Origin: Neocallimastix lanati (nom. inval.)
Taxonomy: Eukaryota > Neocallimastigomycota > Neocallimastigomycetes > Neocallimastigales > Neocallimastigaceae
DNA length: 64,000 nucleotides
NCBI GenBank assembly: GCA_016946835.1
Contig: JACVTC010000224.1
Location: 1 to 64,000 of the forward strand
Direction of reading: 5' to 3'
The notes under the pieces: model-generated
Databases searched by the model: none
Told to the model about the DNA's origin: nothing
Seen by the model: only the letters and a program-made list of their open reading frames with translations
Part shown: one piece after another, positions 1 through 10,160 of the stretch
How positions within the stretch are numbered: position 1 is the stretch's first letter
Layout of the letters: each line of letters opens with the position of its first letter
Program-made: the position numbers and the translations under genes

Positions 1-123
1 TAATAATATCTCAATGTATGAATTAATTATAATTTAAATAAATTTATAATTATTATCAATAATTATAAAGACTAAGAATAATAATTATTTATTAGTAAAT
101 AATTATTATTTCTTACACATAAA

Positions 124-383
124 TGTTATGGCTCGAAATTCAAAAAAAAAATTATATAATATTAAAACACAAAAAAATAAAATTTTTATTCTTTCACAAT
201 AATTTTTATTTATTTATTATATTTTTTATTTTAATTTTTATTTATTTTTATTATTATTTTTATTTATTTATTTTATTTTTATTTATTTTATTTTTATTTT
301 ATTTTTATTATTATTTTTATTTATTTTTATTTATTTTTATTTATTTTTTTTTATTTATTTATTTTTTTTTTTCTATTTTTATT

Positions 384-414
<31 letters not shown>

Positions 415-741
415 AATTAAATAAAATTATTGTGTATGTTTTAATATTAGTTTTTAATTTTGAAATCCCCGATATCTCCACCAAACTTTATGTTATGGCT
501 CGAGGAATTCAAAAAAAAAAAAATTATATAATATTAAAACACAAGAAAAAAAAATTTTTATTCTTTCACAATAATTTTTATTTATTTATTATATTTTTTA
601 TTTTAATTTTTATTTTATTTTTATTATTATTTTTATTTATTTATTTTATTTTTATTTATTTTATTTTTATTTTATTTTTATTATTATTTTTATTTATTTT
701 TATTTATTTTTATTTATTTTTTTTATTTATTTATTTTTTTT
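124..741. repeat. two-copy imperfect direct duplication
   Basis: The segment starting TGTTATGGCTCGA at 124 recurs at 491, a period of 367 bp. Each copy has the same order: A-tract, a TTATATAATATTAAAACACA-like stretch, then a long TTTATT-rich tract. The copies differ mainly in tract length. The apparent open frames here are only readings of TTTATT repeats into Phe/Leu/Tyr and are not genes. Confidence 0.75.
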
Positions 742-784
742 TTTTCTATTTTTATTTTCTTATTTTCTCTCCCCTAAAAAGGGG

Positions 785-1508
785 TTCCAAGGTAGTCAAT
801 TTATATCTTTTGAAGATATAAAAATAGCAAAGCCTCTGGAAGTAGTTGAAGAGATGGAAAAAACAATAGATTTTTAAATCTTATTGATTATTTCCTTATT
901 GTAATAAATAGAAATTTTATTATTTCCTAATATTCAAATTAACCAAAATAAATCTATAATATAAAAGATGCATTATAGATAAGAATTAAACAAAAAAAAA
1001 GAGAAGCAGTATTACAATAAAATTGAATACTTTAACTTAATTTTGATACTTAATTTAATATGTAATCTTATATATTAATTTGAATGACATAATAGAAAAT
1101 AAAATATATTTATTAATATATGAAAAATCTTTTACAATTTTAAATACAGAAAATTTTATTTTATTTATTTCTTTCATTTCAATTATTTCTTAATTCGAAA
1201 GACAGAAATATTGATAAAGTTATTTAAGTTGTTTATATACAGGAATTATTCCTTATTTAGAAGAATAATACTAAAAGTAATTAGTACTATGTTATTGATA
1301 AACTCTTATAAATTTAATTTATCTTTATAAGGAATGAACATAAATTTAAATTAAATTTTATGTATAAACTTAAATTTTCAGATCAAATAATATAGTAAAA
1401 TTATTAATGTAAAGAATACATAAATTTATTAATATTTTAAAAATCACCTTGACTATATTAAAAGGTTTTTAATAAGAATCAATTTATTACTTCATTCTTT
1501 ATCATAAA
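785..1508. other. AT-rich flank without recognisable gene
   Basis: No open frame, RNA gene or known motif could be supported here. It begins after a small CCCCTAAAAAGGGG hairpin (about 771-784) and runs up to the target-site copy of the retrotransposon. Confidence 0.5.
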
Positions 1509-2119
1509 TGATACGATATTTTATTAAATACCGTATATGTTAGTTGGCGTTTGTGCAAAAGGGAATTACTCCAAGAATATTATATTACAATAATTATATT
1601 TACTTTTTATTTATTTATCTTTTATTATTTTATTTATTATATTTTATCATAAAAAAAATACGTGTTTTATTATTATTCCTTAAAAAAAAAGAAAATATTT
1701 ATTTATAAATTATTTTCATAATTATATTTTTACTAATTTTATAAATTTTATTTATCGAAACACTAAAATTAATTAATAAATATAAATATTCATAACTTTT
1801 TACTTATAACTATTAATTCATATTGTTTAACATTATTTAAAATTATTTTAATATTAACATCAATTAATTAAACATTCAATCTCCGTTATAATTAATATAA
1901 CTAATTTTACTATATTATCAACAATTCTTTTAATATTTTTAATATTATTATTTAATTTAATATTTTAATAATTAATAATAATAAATTATCTTTAATAATA
2001 TATTAATAATATATTTTAAGATTCATTATATAAAATTAATTTTTAATAAATATTTATATTAATAATTTTTCTAAATAATTTTTCTATTATTTTCTATTAT
2101 TTTTTCTGGACATGCATCA
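1509..2119 (-). repeat. 3' LTR of the gypsy element
   Basis: It matches 10161-10769 almost completely. Differences seen by hand are one T/A substitution (near 2105) and indels in G, A and T runs and in an AATAATAA stretch. It has TG...CA termini with a short terminal inverted TGAT/ATCA. Because the element is minus-strand, this left copy is the 3' LTR and would carry the polyadenylation function. Confidence 0.93.
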
Positions 2120-2278
2120 AGATGCCCCCACTTAGCTTAGACTTCGTCCCTTGAAGTCTATAAGCATATTAAAATATTTATTAAACTAATAATACTATTA
2201 TATATTTTATAATATTTTTTTTATATTTTTTTTTTTTTTTATATTTTTTATATATATCATAATTTTTTTTTTTTTATT
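2120..2278 (-). other. polypurine tract and 3' untranslated spacer
   Basis: Reading the minus strand towards the LTR, AAGTGGGGGCATC (2121-2133) lies directly against the 3' LTR and is the only G-rich purine run nearby. It is the candidate plus-strand primer (PPT). The rest of the spacer is T/AT tracts. Confidence 0.6.
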
Positions 2279-2610
2279 TTACTGATTATAATTTAGGAAA
2301 TTACTAATATATGGAATTACATTTTTTAGATGAATGTTTCTTTCTGCAATTTCGTTCGTATAAGGATCACATACTGTGACAGTATTAAATTGCTGTTTAA
2401 CTATTTTTAATGGTCCGATATAATAAGGGTCTAGTTTCCTTCGATTGAAATTTCTAACTAAAACTAGGTCTCCTGGTTTGAATTCACTTCTTAATCTTTT
2501 AATCTGTCTTCTCCTATCTTTCCATAATTCATTTGCAGTTTCAATATTTTTGATTGCTTCAGAAATCCAATTATGGTGATTAATAAATTTTCGAACAAAA
2601 TATTTTTCTT
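2279..2610 (-). pseudogene. gypsy integrase C-terminal module (GPY/F), out of frame
   Basis: This is the last part of pol, read in a different frame from the upstream integrase because of an 8-bp tandem duplication at 2611-2626. Translation shows a basic stretch, then GDLVLVRNF, then KLDPYYIGPLKIV. This is the GPY/F signature found after the integrase core of many Ty3/gypsy elements and thought to help DNA binding and multimerisation. It ends at TAA (2279-2281), about 160 bp before the LTR. In the present sequence, ribosomes leaving the integrase frame would stop near 2491 and not read this module. Confidence 0.85.
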
Positions 2611-4818
2611 CTGATTCTCTGATTCTTCAGGAAATCTTTTGTCAATATTAATTGCTAATTCAAATGGTTGTAAGTCTTTCCTACCATAGAGTAATTCGAA
2701 ACTACTAAATTTAGTAACTTCATTTTTTGTTGTTCTTAAAGCCCAAAGCGCACTAGGTAAAATATCATCCCATTCTTGATTTTGTTTACCTAATTCTTTA
2801 AATTGGCTTTTAAGAATTCTAATATATTTGACTATTTCTCTATTCCTGTTTTCAACTTCTCCGTTAGAAGCAGGATGATAAGTACTAATATAATGTACAT
2901 AGACATCATTTAAATCTAGGAAAGCTTTTGTTTTATCAGATATGAATTGCGGGCCATTATCAGTAATTAATATCTCTGGAATCCCGTGTCTTGAAAATAT
3001 ATTATTTAAAAATCTAATGACATCTTCTGATTCTGTTTTGGCTAATGCTTCAGCTTCCACCCATTTTGTTAAATAATCTACAAGTACTATTATATATTTA
3101 TTACCTCTGAAAGATTCGTATAAGGGTCCAACTAAATCCAATCCTACCCGAGTAAAAGGTAGACCTGGGGGTGTAGCTAAATCTTCTGTAAATACATTCG
3201 GTGGTTGTGGTTTACATAATTGACATACATGACAAGATTTAATAAATAAACTGATATCCTTATTCATTCCTATCCAATAATAGTTCCTTTTCAAACGATG
3301 GTAGGTTTTAAAGTTACCTTCATGTCCTAAACAATGAGCTTTACTAATAAGTTCCCATTTTTCATTATCATTAAATATTACTTTTCTTAATTCATTATTA
3401 TCTTTATAATACTGTACTCCATCAATTAATACAAATTTCTGGTTTATTATTTTTTTATAGAAATCATTTAGTATTTCAGTACTATCATCAATATCATTAT
3501 TATTAGTATTAACATGATTAATATTATTATTATTATTATCATTATTATTAAAACTATGTTTATTATTTTCTTCAGTTTGAAATACCATATAATTCACATT
3601 CAATTTATTTTCCACTCCATTATTTTCACTATTATTATTATGTAATTTATTATTAAACTTATTAATGTTATTTACATTATTTTTAATTTCCTCATATTCC
3701 ATTTTGTAATTTTCATTATTACTATTGATCTTAATTTCATCCACTAACTCTTTTATTTTATTAATTTTAGTATTTTTCTTATTTCTAATTTCTTCATTAT
3801 TTTTAATTTCACAATTTTGAATTTCATTATTTATAACTTGGTTGAATACATCTTTATTATAATTTTTTATATTATTTCTTTTATTTTTATTTTTTATATG
3901 TTTATCATCATTTTTTATATTTTTGATTATATATTTTTCATTGTTAGAATGTAATCTAGATAGTGCATCAGCAACTACATTCCTCCTCCCCTCTTCATAT
4001 AACACTTTAACTTTTAAAATACTGAACTCAGTTATCCATTTGACATGCCTTGCTGAAGAAGGTTCTTTATTTTTAAATATGTAAACTAAAGGCTTATGAT
4101 CGGTATAAAGAATTGTCTCAAAACTATTACCAGTGAGAAAAGGTTTAAATTTCATGACACAGTAAAATGCGGCAAGCCCCTCAAGTTCTGTAATGCTATA
4201 ATTGATTTCAGAATTGGAAAGTGTCCTACTTTCATAATATAATGGCCTCTCAATGTTGTCATCGTCTAACTGAAGTAGTACCCCGCCAATTCCTGATTTA
4301 GATGCATCTGAACGAACAATAAATGGTTTATCAAAATTTGGAGGTGACAATATAGGTGCATTAATAAGACGAATTTTTAAAAATTCAAATGCATTATTAG
4401 ATTCGGTAGACCAAACAAAAGGAACATTCTTTTTTGTTAAATCATATAAAGGTTTAGCAATTTGGGCAAAATGGCTAATGAATTTCCGGTAATATCCAAT
4501 TGCCCCTAAGAAAGAACGTAACTGTTTTAAATTAGAAGGAGGTAACCAATTAGCAATAACTTTTATTTTAGAATTCATAGGTTTTATACCCTTAGTAGAA
4601 AGAGTATGACCAAGGAGCTCAACTTCTTCTTTAAAGAAATCACATTTTTCAAAATTCACTTTTAATCCATTATTAGCAAGAATGAGGAATACTTTTTCTA
4701 GGTTTTTGATGTGTTGATCTAATGAAGGAGAATAAATAACTAAGTCATCTATGTAAATAAAAACACATACTCCGATTAAATCAAAAAATATTCTGTTCAT
4801 CTCCCTTTGAAAAGTAGC
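2611..4818 (-). pseudogene. gypsy pol: RT palm/thumb, RNase H, integrase
   Basis: An open frame covers the end of RT, RNase H and integrase. It starts in register just after the C-run frameshift at 4819-4822; the first ~57 codons upstream in this frame are an out-of-frame reading of RT. Visible in order are the RT catalytic YIDD (about 4755), RNase H acidic residues in RSDAS, ITELEG, YTDH and ADALSR, then an Asn/Lys-rich linker of about 190 residues. Integrase follows: the zinc motif H-x3-H-x29-C-x2-C and the core D in VGLDLVGP, D in ITDNGPQF and E in the GEVENRNRE stretch, with exactly 35 residues between the second D and the E. The catalytic residues look intact. The frame is lost at the 2611-2626 duplication. 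Confidence 0.93.
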
Positions 4819-6052
4819 GGGGAGCGTTGCATAGTCCAAAAGGCATAACTTCAAAATTAAAGTTTCCATAAATGGTCGTAAAGCAAGTGATATCTTTATC
4901 ATCAGAATGCATAGGAATCTGATGGTACCCTGAGAAGAGATCAATAGTAGACAAAATAGAAATATCACCGCTAACATAGTAAAGTATATCATCTATTAAA
5001 GGAAGTGCATAAGCGTCCTTTAATGTACAATTATTAATCTTCCTGTAGTCAACACACATTCTCACTTGACCATTCTTTTTCGGTACCATTACTACAGGAG
5101 AAGACCAAGGAGAACTAGAAGGGACAATTAAGTTATTATTTATAAGTTTAATTAATTCCTTTTTAAGTGCATCAGCTTGCACTTTTGAAATACGGTAGGC
5201 CCTCTGTTTAATAGTTGTTGTTCCTGGTATTAAATTAATTCTATGAGGATATAGCTTTGACGAACCCAAATCGTCAGTTTTCAGTGCAAGAACACTAATA
5301 TAATTTAAAAATAATTTTTCTACATCAGCTTTCAAATTTTCTGGTAATTTTTTTACAATAGAGTGAATCATTTCCAGTTTAGATATTGTGTTGTCTGTGC
5401 AAACCTCGTTTTCATTATGTAGTACTTCATTAGTTATTAATAAAAGAGATGGAATCAATTGTGTTGTAATATCAACCGTTTTATTCTTATATTCTTTCCT
5501 TTCAATATTTCTATCTACTAATTTATAATTACTATTTAATTTGTTATTGCCGTTTTGATCAGAATCGATTTTTGATGGAAGTTTAGAATGTAGTATGGGA
5601 TTTATATTGTTTGTAACTTTAGAATTAATTTTATGATCATTTATTTTATAATTGTCAATTTTATCATCATTCTTATTATTATTCGTTTTTATTTTGATAT
5701 TATTTTCTTTATCGATGTCGACACTATTAAAGAAAGGTAATTTTACATTAAAATTATTTATGTTAATATTAGGTAACTCTGATTTAGCATATGTAAAAAG
5801 TATATTATTATTATCATTATTATTATCATTGTCACTCCAACTAGTTTCAGAATCCTCATCATTCTCTTCAGAAGAATTATTATTTATATTATTCTCCTTA
5901 TTCATATTATTTTCTTCGTCATTAATTCTATTTGTACTTTCAGAAGGACTCAAGCTAACATCATAAAATAAAGAAGCTAATTCTACAGGATTATTATTTT
6001 CATCAATATGATATAAGGTATCATTAACTAAATTTATATCAAATCTATTTCG
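4819..6052 (-). pseudogene. gypsy pol: linker and N-terminal half of RT
   Basis: The first ~160 codons are an Asn/Asp/Lys-rich spacer. RT then starts with IPGTTTIKQRAYR, followed by SPWSSPVVMVPKKNG, VRMCVDYRKIN, motif A DLFSGYHQI (catalytic Asp near 4942) and motif B MPFGLCNAP. Just after NAP the frame ends because of a C4 run where homologous spacing expects C3; the next bases in the other frame continue the RT. Upstream, in-frame sequence extends beyond the first ATG (5953) to about 6052, where it meets the protease in a different frame (LKRNRFDIN). Without the two frame changes it would be one continuous pol with the flanking segments. Confidence 0.92.
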
Positions 6053-7561
6053 TTTAAGTGAATACCTATTAATATATCAAAGATATCATCCTTATCAATT
6101 TTCCTAAAGTAATCGATAAAAGTGTAATTTCCAATAGATATTTTTAGTTCATAAATATCTGAACAAGTTGAATTGTTGGAATACACCTGAAAAATTTTTT
6201 CGGATATTCTCCCTATAGGATTTTTATTAATTTTAAATTTTTTTAAAGCCGTAGTGGTAATCAAATTAACGCTAGCACACGAGTCCAAGAAAATTTCAGC
6301 TGGTTTCTTATCCACAGTGCCTTTAACTTTAATCACTTTATGTTGGCTTATAATTGTCATTACATTTATTAAAGATGTATTCAAATTTTTCTTTATTTTC
6401 TCTTTTCCTTCGGTTAATTTTAATGCTTTTGTAAATTCTGACCTGAACTTTGGAAACAGGTCTAACAAATATACTAACTTCGTTATGACTTCGGTTGATG
6501 CTACTTCCTTGATAAAGTCCTTAATTTTAAATTCATTAAAATCTTCCATCATTTTTATGTGTTTCTCTGGCTTGGAATAACTTTTAACATTGATGGGTAT
6601 ATCATCTTTGTTATTGCTCAGTATTTCATTTATTTTATTCAATTTATTCGCTTTTTTTACATTTCTAATATTTGGTTGATTGATATAAGAAAGATCCAAA
6701 TATTCTAATTTATTTGTATTATTATTAGTTATTGTTTGATTAGTTGGTGGTTGTGAATCCTCAAAAATTTCAATAGATTCATTGAAAGTAACATTTTTAT
6801 GATCTTTATTTTCTTTAAATTCTTTACCTTCTTCTTTTTCTGTTGATAGTTTGACATTCGTTCCTCCCTCATCTATTATCATATCAGGTGTTCCTGTAGT
6901 TGCTAATTTATTAACGTTTAATTTTCTTTTCATAATAGTATTTTTCTTCATAGCATTTATAATAATTGGAACTGGATTATCTATAAGCTTTTTCTTTATT
7001 TCTTTGGTATATGGGGAGATTTTTATTGAATTATTTTTACCTTTCTTTTGGGCAACAGCGATAATTTCCTCATTATGGTAATTATCAAAATTATTATAAA
7101 TATTATTTGAATTAGGTTCATTATTAATTTTCTTTTCATTATCATTTATAGAAATTCTATTTAAATCAATTTCATTGTTACTTTGATCATCATTATTATT
7201 TTTATAAGTATTATTTATATTAACATCATTGTTAACTTGTTTATTAATAGTGTCATTTTCATAGATGTTGTTATGATTACTATTATTTAATTTATAACTG
7301 TTACTAGTATTCTTACTAAGATATTCTATATTATTTAAGTTATTATTATTATTATTATTGGAATAAATATTATCAATACTTGTATGATTATCATCAAATA
7401 AACTGTTTGTATAATTTATTTTATTATTCTTATTTAAACAATTATTGTTTATATCATAATTATGTGAATTATCATTATAAGGATATCCATTATTTATTAC
7501 ATCATTATTTGAAGTTGCACTAGCATTATATGAATTATTATTATTATTATTATTATTATGT

Positions 7562-7592
<31 letters not shown>

Positions 7593-7764
7593 AATTATTA
7601 TCATTAGTATTATTATAATTATTTTTTATTTTCATAGTATTATTATTTAACTTGGGAGAGTATGTTAAATTTACATATTCTTCATTAATACTATTATTTT
7701 TATTATAAGTTTGAAGTTTGGTTTGGTTAACGGGAGTTGTCCTTCTCCCATTATTTAGTTTAAA
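6034..7764 (-). pseudogene. gypsy pol: Asn-rich region and retropepsin-like protease
   Basis: The open frame is entered by a -1 shift at 7758-7764 and includes the ATG at 7635. About 400 residues are strongly Asn-rich with runs of N. A more ordinary protein follows from about residue 340 of the ATG-started frame. The protease has FLDSCASVNLI (residues 449-459, near 6285) as the active-site loop and DILIG (about 6075) as the second conserved strand, matching the D-S/T-G...I-L-G layout of retropepsins. The Gly usually following D-S is Cys here. The frame terminates at 6034 just after DILIG, while the continuation of pol lies one frame away. The segment is therefore cut from RT by a small deletion-type frame change. 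Confidence 0.88.
7728..7764 (-). promoter_or_regulatory. -1 programmed frameshift signal (gag/pol)
   Basis: On the minus strand the gag frame ends AAT TTA AAC TAA. The heptamer T-TTA-AAC (7758-7764) is a perfect X-XXY-YYZ slippery site lying directly before the gag stop. The frame entered by a -1 slip (TTT AAA CTA...) is exactly the open pol frame and has no stop down to the protease. A 9-bp stem (TAATGGGAG/CTCCCGTTA with one G-U, 7745-7753 with 7728-7736; 8-nt loop) starts 4 nt after the heptamer, and its GC-rich core starts 8 nt after. Slippery site, spacer and stem-loop are all in the expected geometry. Confidence 0.85.
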
Positions 7765-8750
7765 TTATTAAAGCTATCTCCATTATTATTATTATTATTT
7801 ACATTAGCTTTGAAATTACTATTAATATTTGAACTAGTAGTATTAATATCCTGATTTATTCCATTAGAATTTCTATTAAAATTATTATTTCCAGTGGGAA
7901 TATTATTCTCATTAAAATTATTATTATTTCTATTAGCAATATTATTTCCAGTAAATTTATTATTTTTATTAAAGTAATAATTACTACCATTAAAAGAATT
8001 ATTGTAGCCATTTTTATTACTATTATTATAATAATTGTTATATTTATTACTATTATTATTATAATCAAAATTATTATTATAATTATTACCCATATCATTA
8101 TTATTCATATTATAAAGATTATTATTTCTATTACTACCATTATTTTTATTATTAGGACATTCACAAGCTTTATGTCCTACTTGTTTACATGAGTAACACA
8201 TAACTGATTTTCTAGCTTTTGGTTCGTAGTTATTATAGAATCTTCTTGTATCATAAGTATTATTTTGTTGAATTTGTTCTACTCCGTGATAATAATTATT
8301 ATTATTATTAAAACTTTTATTTTTATTGTTACTATATCTACCTGGTGTAAACATTCTATTATTGGTGGAGTTTTCATTTATATAACCCATAACATATGAT
8401 GACGCTTGATATGAATTATCTAAATTATTTCCATGTTCTCTTAAGCTCCTATAAATTGGATGATTTAATAAATTGTTATTATTTTTATTTATGTTGTTTT
8501 GATATACCATAACATTCTGAGAATTTTTGTTTGTTATAGTTCGTACTTCAGCTTTTTCTGCACGTTCTGCTACTTCGAACGCTTCTGTTAATGTTTTACA
8601 GTTGGCCAAAATTACTTGAGAATGTACATATACCCTATCATGTATAGCATTTAAATAATCATCGACACATATTAATTTTTTATATTCCAAGTCAAGTCGA
8701 TGATAAAGAGTTAAATAATTATAATTAAATCCTTTAATTGTTTCATTTCT
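7755..8750 (-). pseudogene. gypsy gag, C-terminal part with CCHC zinc knuckle
   Basis: The frame is open from about 8750 to TAA at 7755; no ATG is needed because it is the middle of gag. The capsid-like start (about 8744-8540) contains a TLYHRLDLEY-type stretch and a helical AFEVAERAEKAE segment. A long Asn-rich region follows, with one zinc knuckle C-x2-C-x4-H-x4-C (CYSCKQVGHKACEC, about 8157-8198) and then a very Asn-rich tail. It is separated from the gag N-terminus by a 1-nt frame change near 8751-8760. The last two sense codons are part of the slippery site used to enter pol. Confidence 0.88.
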
Positions 8751-9063
8751 TTATATTTTTAAGGCCTTTAAAATTGAATGAACACTTATCATTTTGAGTA
8801 ATTTCTAAATAATCTTCAATGGCTCACTGGATTTCTTTATATGAGGGAAACCTTTTAACATTATTTCTTGTAGTACATAAAGATTTTAAAAGGTTTTTTA
8901 TGTCAGCCTCTACTGTGTTCTTTACCCAAATAAAAATTCTGTTTGGTTCCTCAATGTTGTAAATTTCCATAACATTTTTGAAATCTTCTATCCAAGAATC
9001 TATGTCCTTACCATAATTTGCTAAGTATGGTAAGTCTCTTCTAATTTTCGAAGCGTCCGCCAT
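8751..9063 (-). pseudogene. gypsy gag, N-terminal part
   Basis: ATG at 9063 (MADASKIRRDLPYLANYGKD) is the first good start after the leader. About 79 residues with a capsid-like WIEDFKNVMEIYNI segment are followed by TGA at 8824-8826. Beyond the TGA the same frame keeps coding-like sequence (AIEDYLEITQ) down to about 8755, and then a frame change leads to the C-terminal part. The TGA sits where Trp would fit, so it looks like a single TGG-to-TGA nonsense change. This is a gag structural protein; its product would normally coat the element RNA in virus-like particles. Confidence 0.85.
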
Positions 9064-9149
9064 TTATCTAATTATTATTTTAATTTGAAATTATATTCTT
9101 ATATACTTTTACGCGTATAATAATATTATTTTTATTATTGTTATTATTA

Positions 9150-9205
<56 letters not shown>

Positions 9206-9239
9206 TCTTATTTTATATACTATTACTAAAATATTACTA

Positions 9240-9660
9240 TTACTAAAATATTATTTATTATTATTAATTATTACTTAATTCACTATTACTAAAATATCAT
9301 TTAATTATTATTATTATTATTATTAATTCTTATTTTATACACTATTACTAAAATATTACTATTACTAAAATATTATTTATTATTATTAATTATTAATTCA
9401 CTATTACTAAAATATTATTTATTATTATTAATTATTACTTAATTCACTATTACTAAAATATCATTTATTATTATTAATTATTACTTAATTCACTATTACT
9501 AAAATATCATTTATTATTATTAATTATTACTTAATTCACTATTACTAAAATATCATTTATTATTATTAATTATTACTTAATTCACTATTACTAAAATATC
9601 ATTTATTATTATTAATTATTACTTAATTCACCATTACTAAAATATTATTTATTATTATTA
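9240..9660. repeat. 46-bp minisatellite in the retrotransposon leader
   Basis: The landmark AATTCA recurs at 9395, 9441, 9487, 9533, 9579 and 9625, always 46 bp apart. The unit contains AATTCACTATTACTAAAATA followed by TTATTATTATTAATTATTA. One or two more diverged units precede 9395. The near-identical units suggest recent expansion. Confidence 0.85.
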
Positions 9661-9785
9661 TTAAAATATTATCTATTATTTTTTTTTTTCTAAATATTAT
9701 CACATATACTATTAATAAAATATTATTTAATATTAATTTTTATACTAAACTATTACTACTTTTTATTATAATATCATTTCTTAAT

Positions 9786-9942
9786 TAAAGGTTTATTCGT
9801 TTTTATATTGGTCCGAATTCCCAGTTGTCTTTAATTACTAATAAAGATGATAATAAAAAAAAATTAACTATACTAATAATAATAATTAAAGACTTATTCG
9901 TTTTTATTCTGGTTCGAACTCCCAGTTACCTTTAATTATTAT
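9786..9942. repeat. two imperfect 50-bp direct repeats in leader
   Basis: TTTATTCGTTTTTATATTGG... (about 9790-9837) and TTATTCGTTTTTATTCTGG... (about 9895-9942) share the order TTATTCG, T-run, GGTYCGAAYTCCCAGTT, CTTTAATTA. The GGTTCGAACTCCC core resembles a tRNA T-arm, but no tRNA can be folded around it. Confidence 0.6.
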
Positions 9943-9969
9943 TTAATAATAATCATAATAATTTTACGC

Positions 9970-10010
<41 letters not shown>

Positions 10011-10140
10011 TTTATATATTACTATTATAAAAAAATTAATTATTTAATTTTAATTTAATATTAATTATTTAATTGTCTTTATTTTTTAAAAAGTAAATAT
10101 CAATATAAATATAAATTTCATAATATTCTTGGTTTGCACG

Positions 10141-10156
10141 CCCGGATTCTCCACCA
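10141..10156 (-). other. tRNA primer-binding site (PBS)
   Basis: Reading from the 5' LTR inward on the minus strand, four A residues are followed by TGGTGGAGAATCCGGG. The initial TGG is complementary to the CCA tail of tRNAs, and the position just inside the 5' LTR is that of a minus-strand primer site. I could not assign the tRNA species. Confidence 0.75.
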
Positions 10157-10160
10157 TTTT

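Larger units (their letters stand above)
9064..10140 (-). other. retrotransposon 5' untranslated leader
   Basis: 1.1 kb between primer site and gag start. It holds a TTA/ATT microsatellite (about 9121-9203), a 46-bp minisatellite (about 9240-9660), two copies of a 50-bp element containing GGTTCGAACTCCC or GGTCCGAATTCCC, and a T33 run (9971-10003). No open frame. Confidence 0.7.

Noticed and set aside
6046-6060. Second programmed -1 site (C TTA AAC) between protease and RT
   Set aside because: The heptamer breaks the X-XX rule, no GC stem follows, and the residues around the junction suggest a small deletion rather than recoding.
8824-8826. Repeat-induced point mutation as cause of the gag TGA
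   Set aside because: The changed base would not be in the CpA context typical of RIP, and the LTRs show no excess of C-to-T changes.
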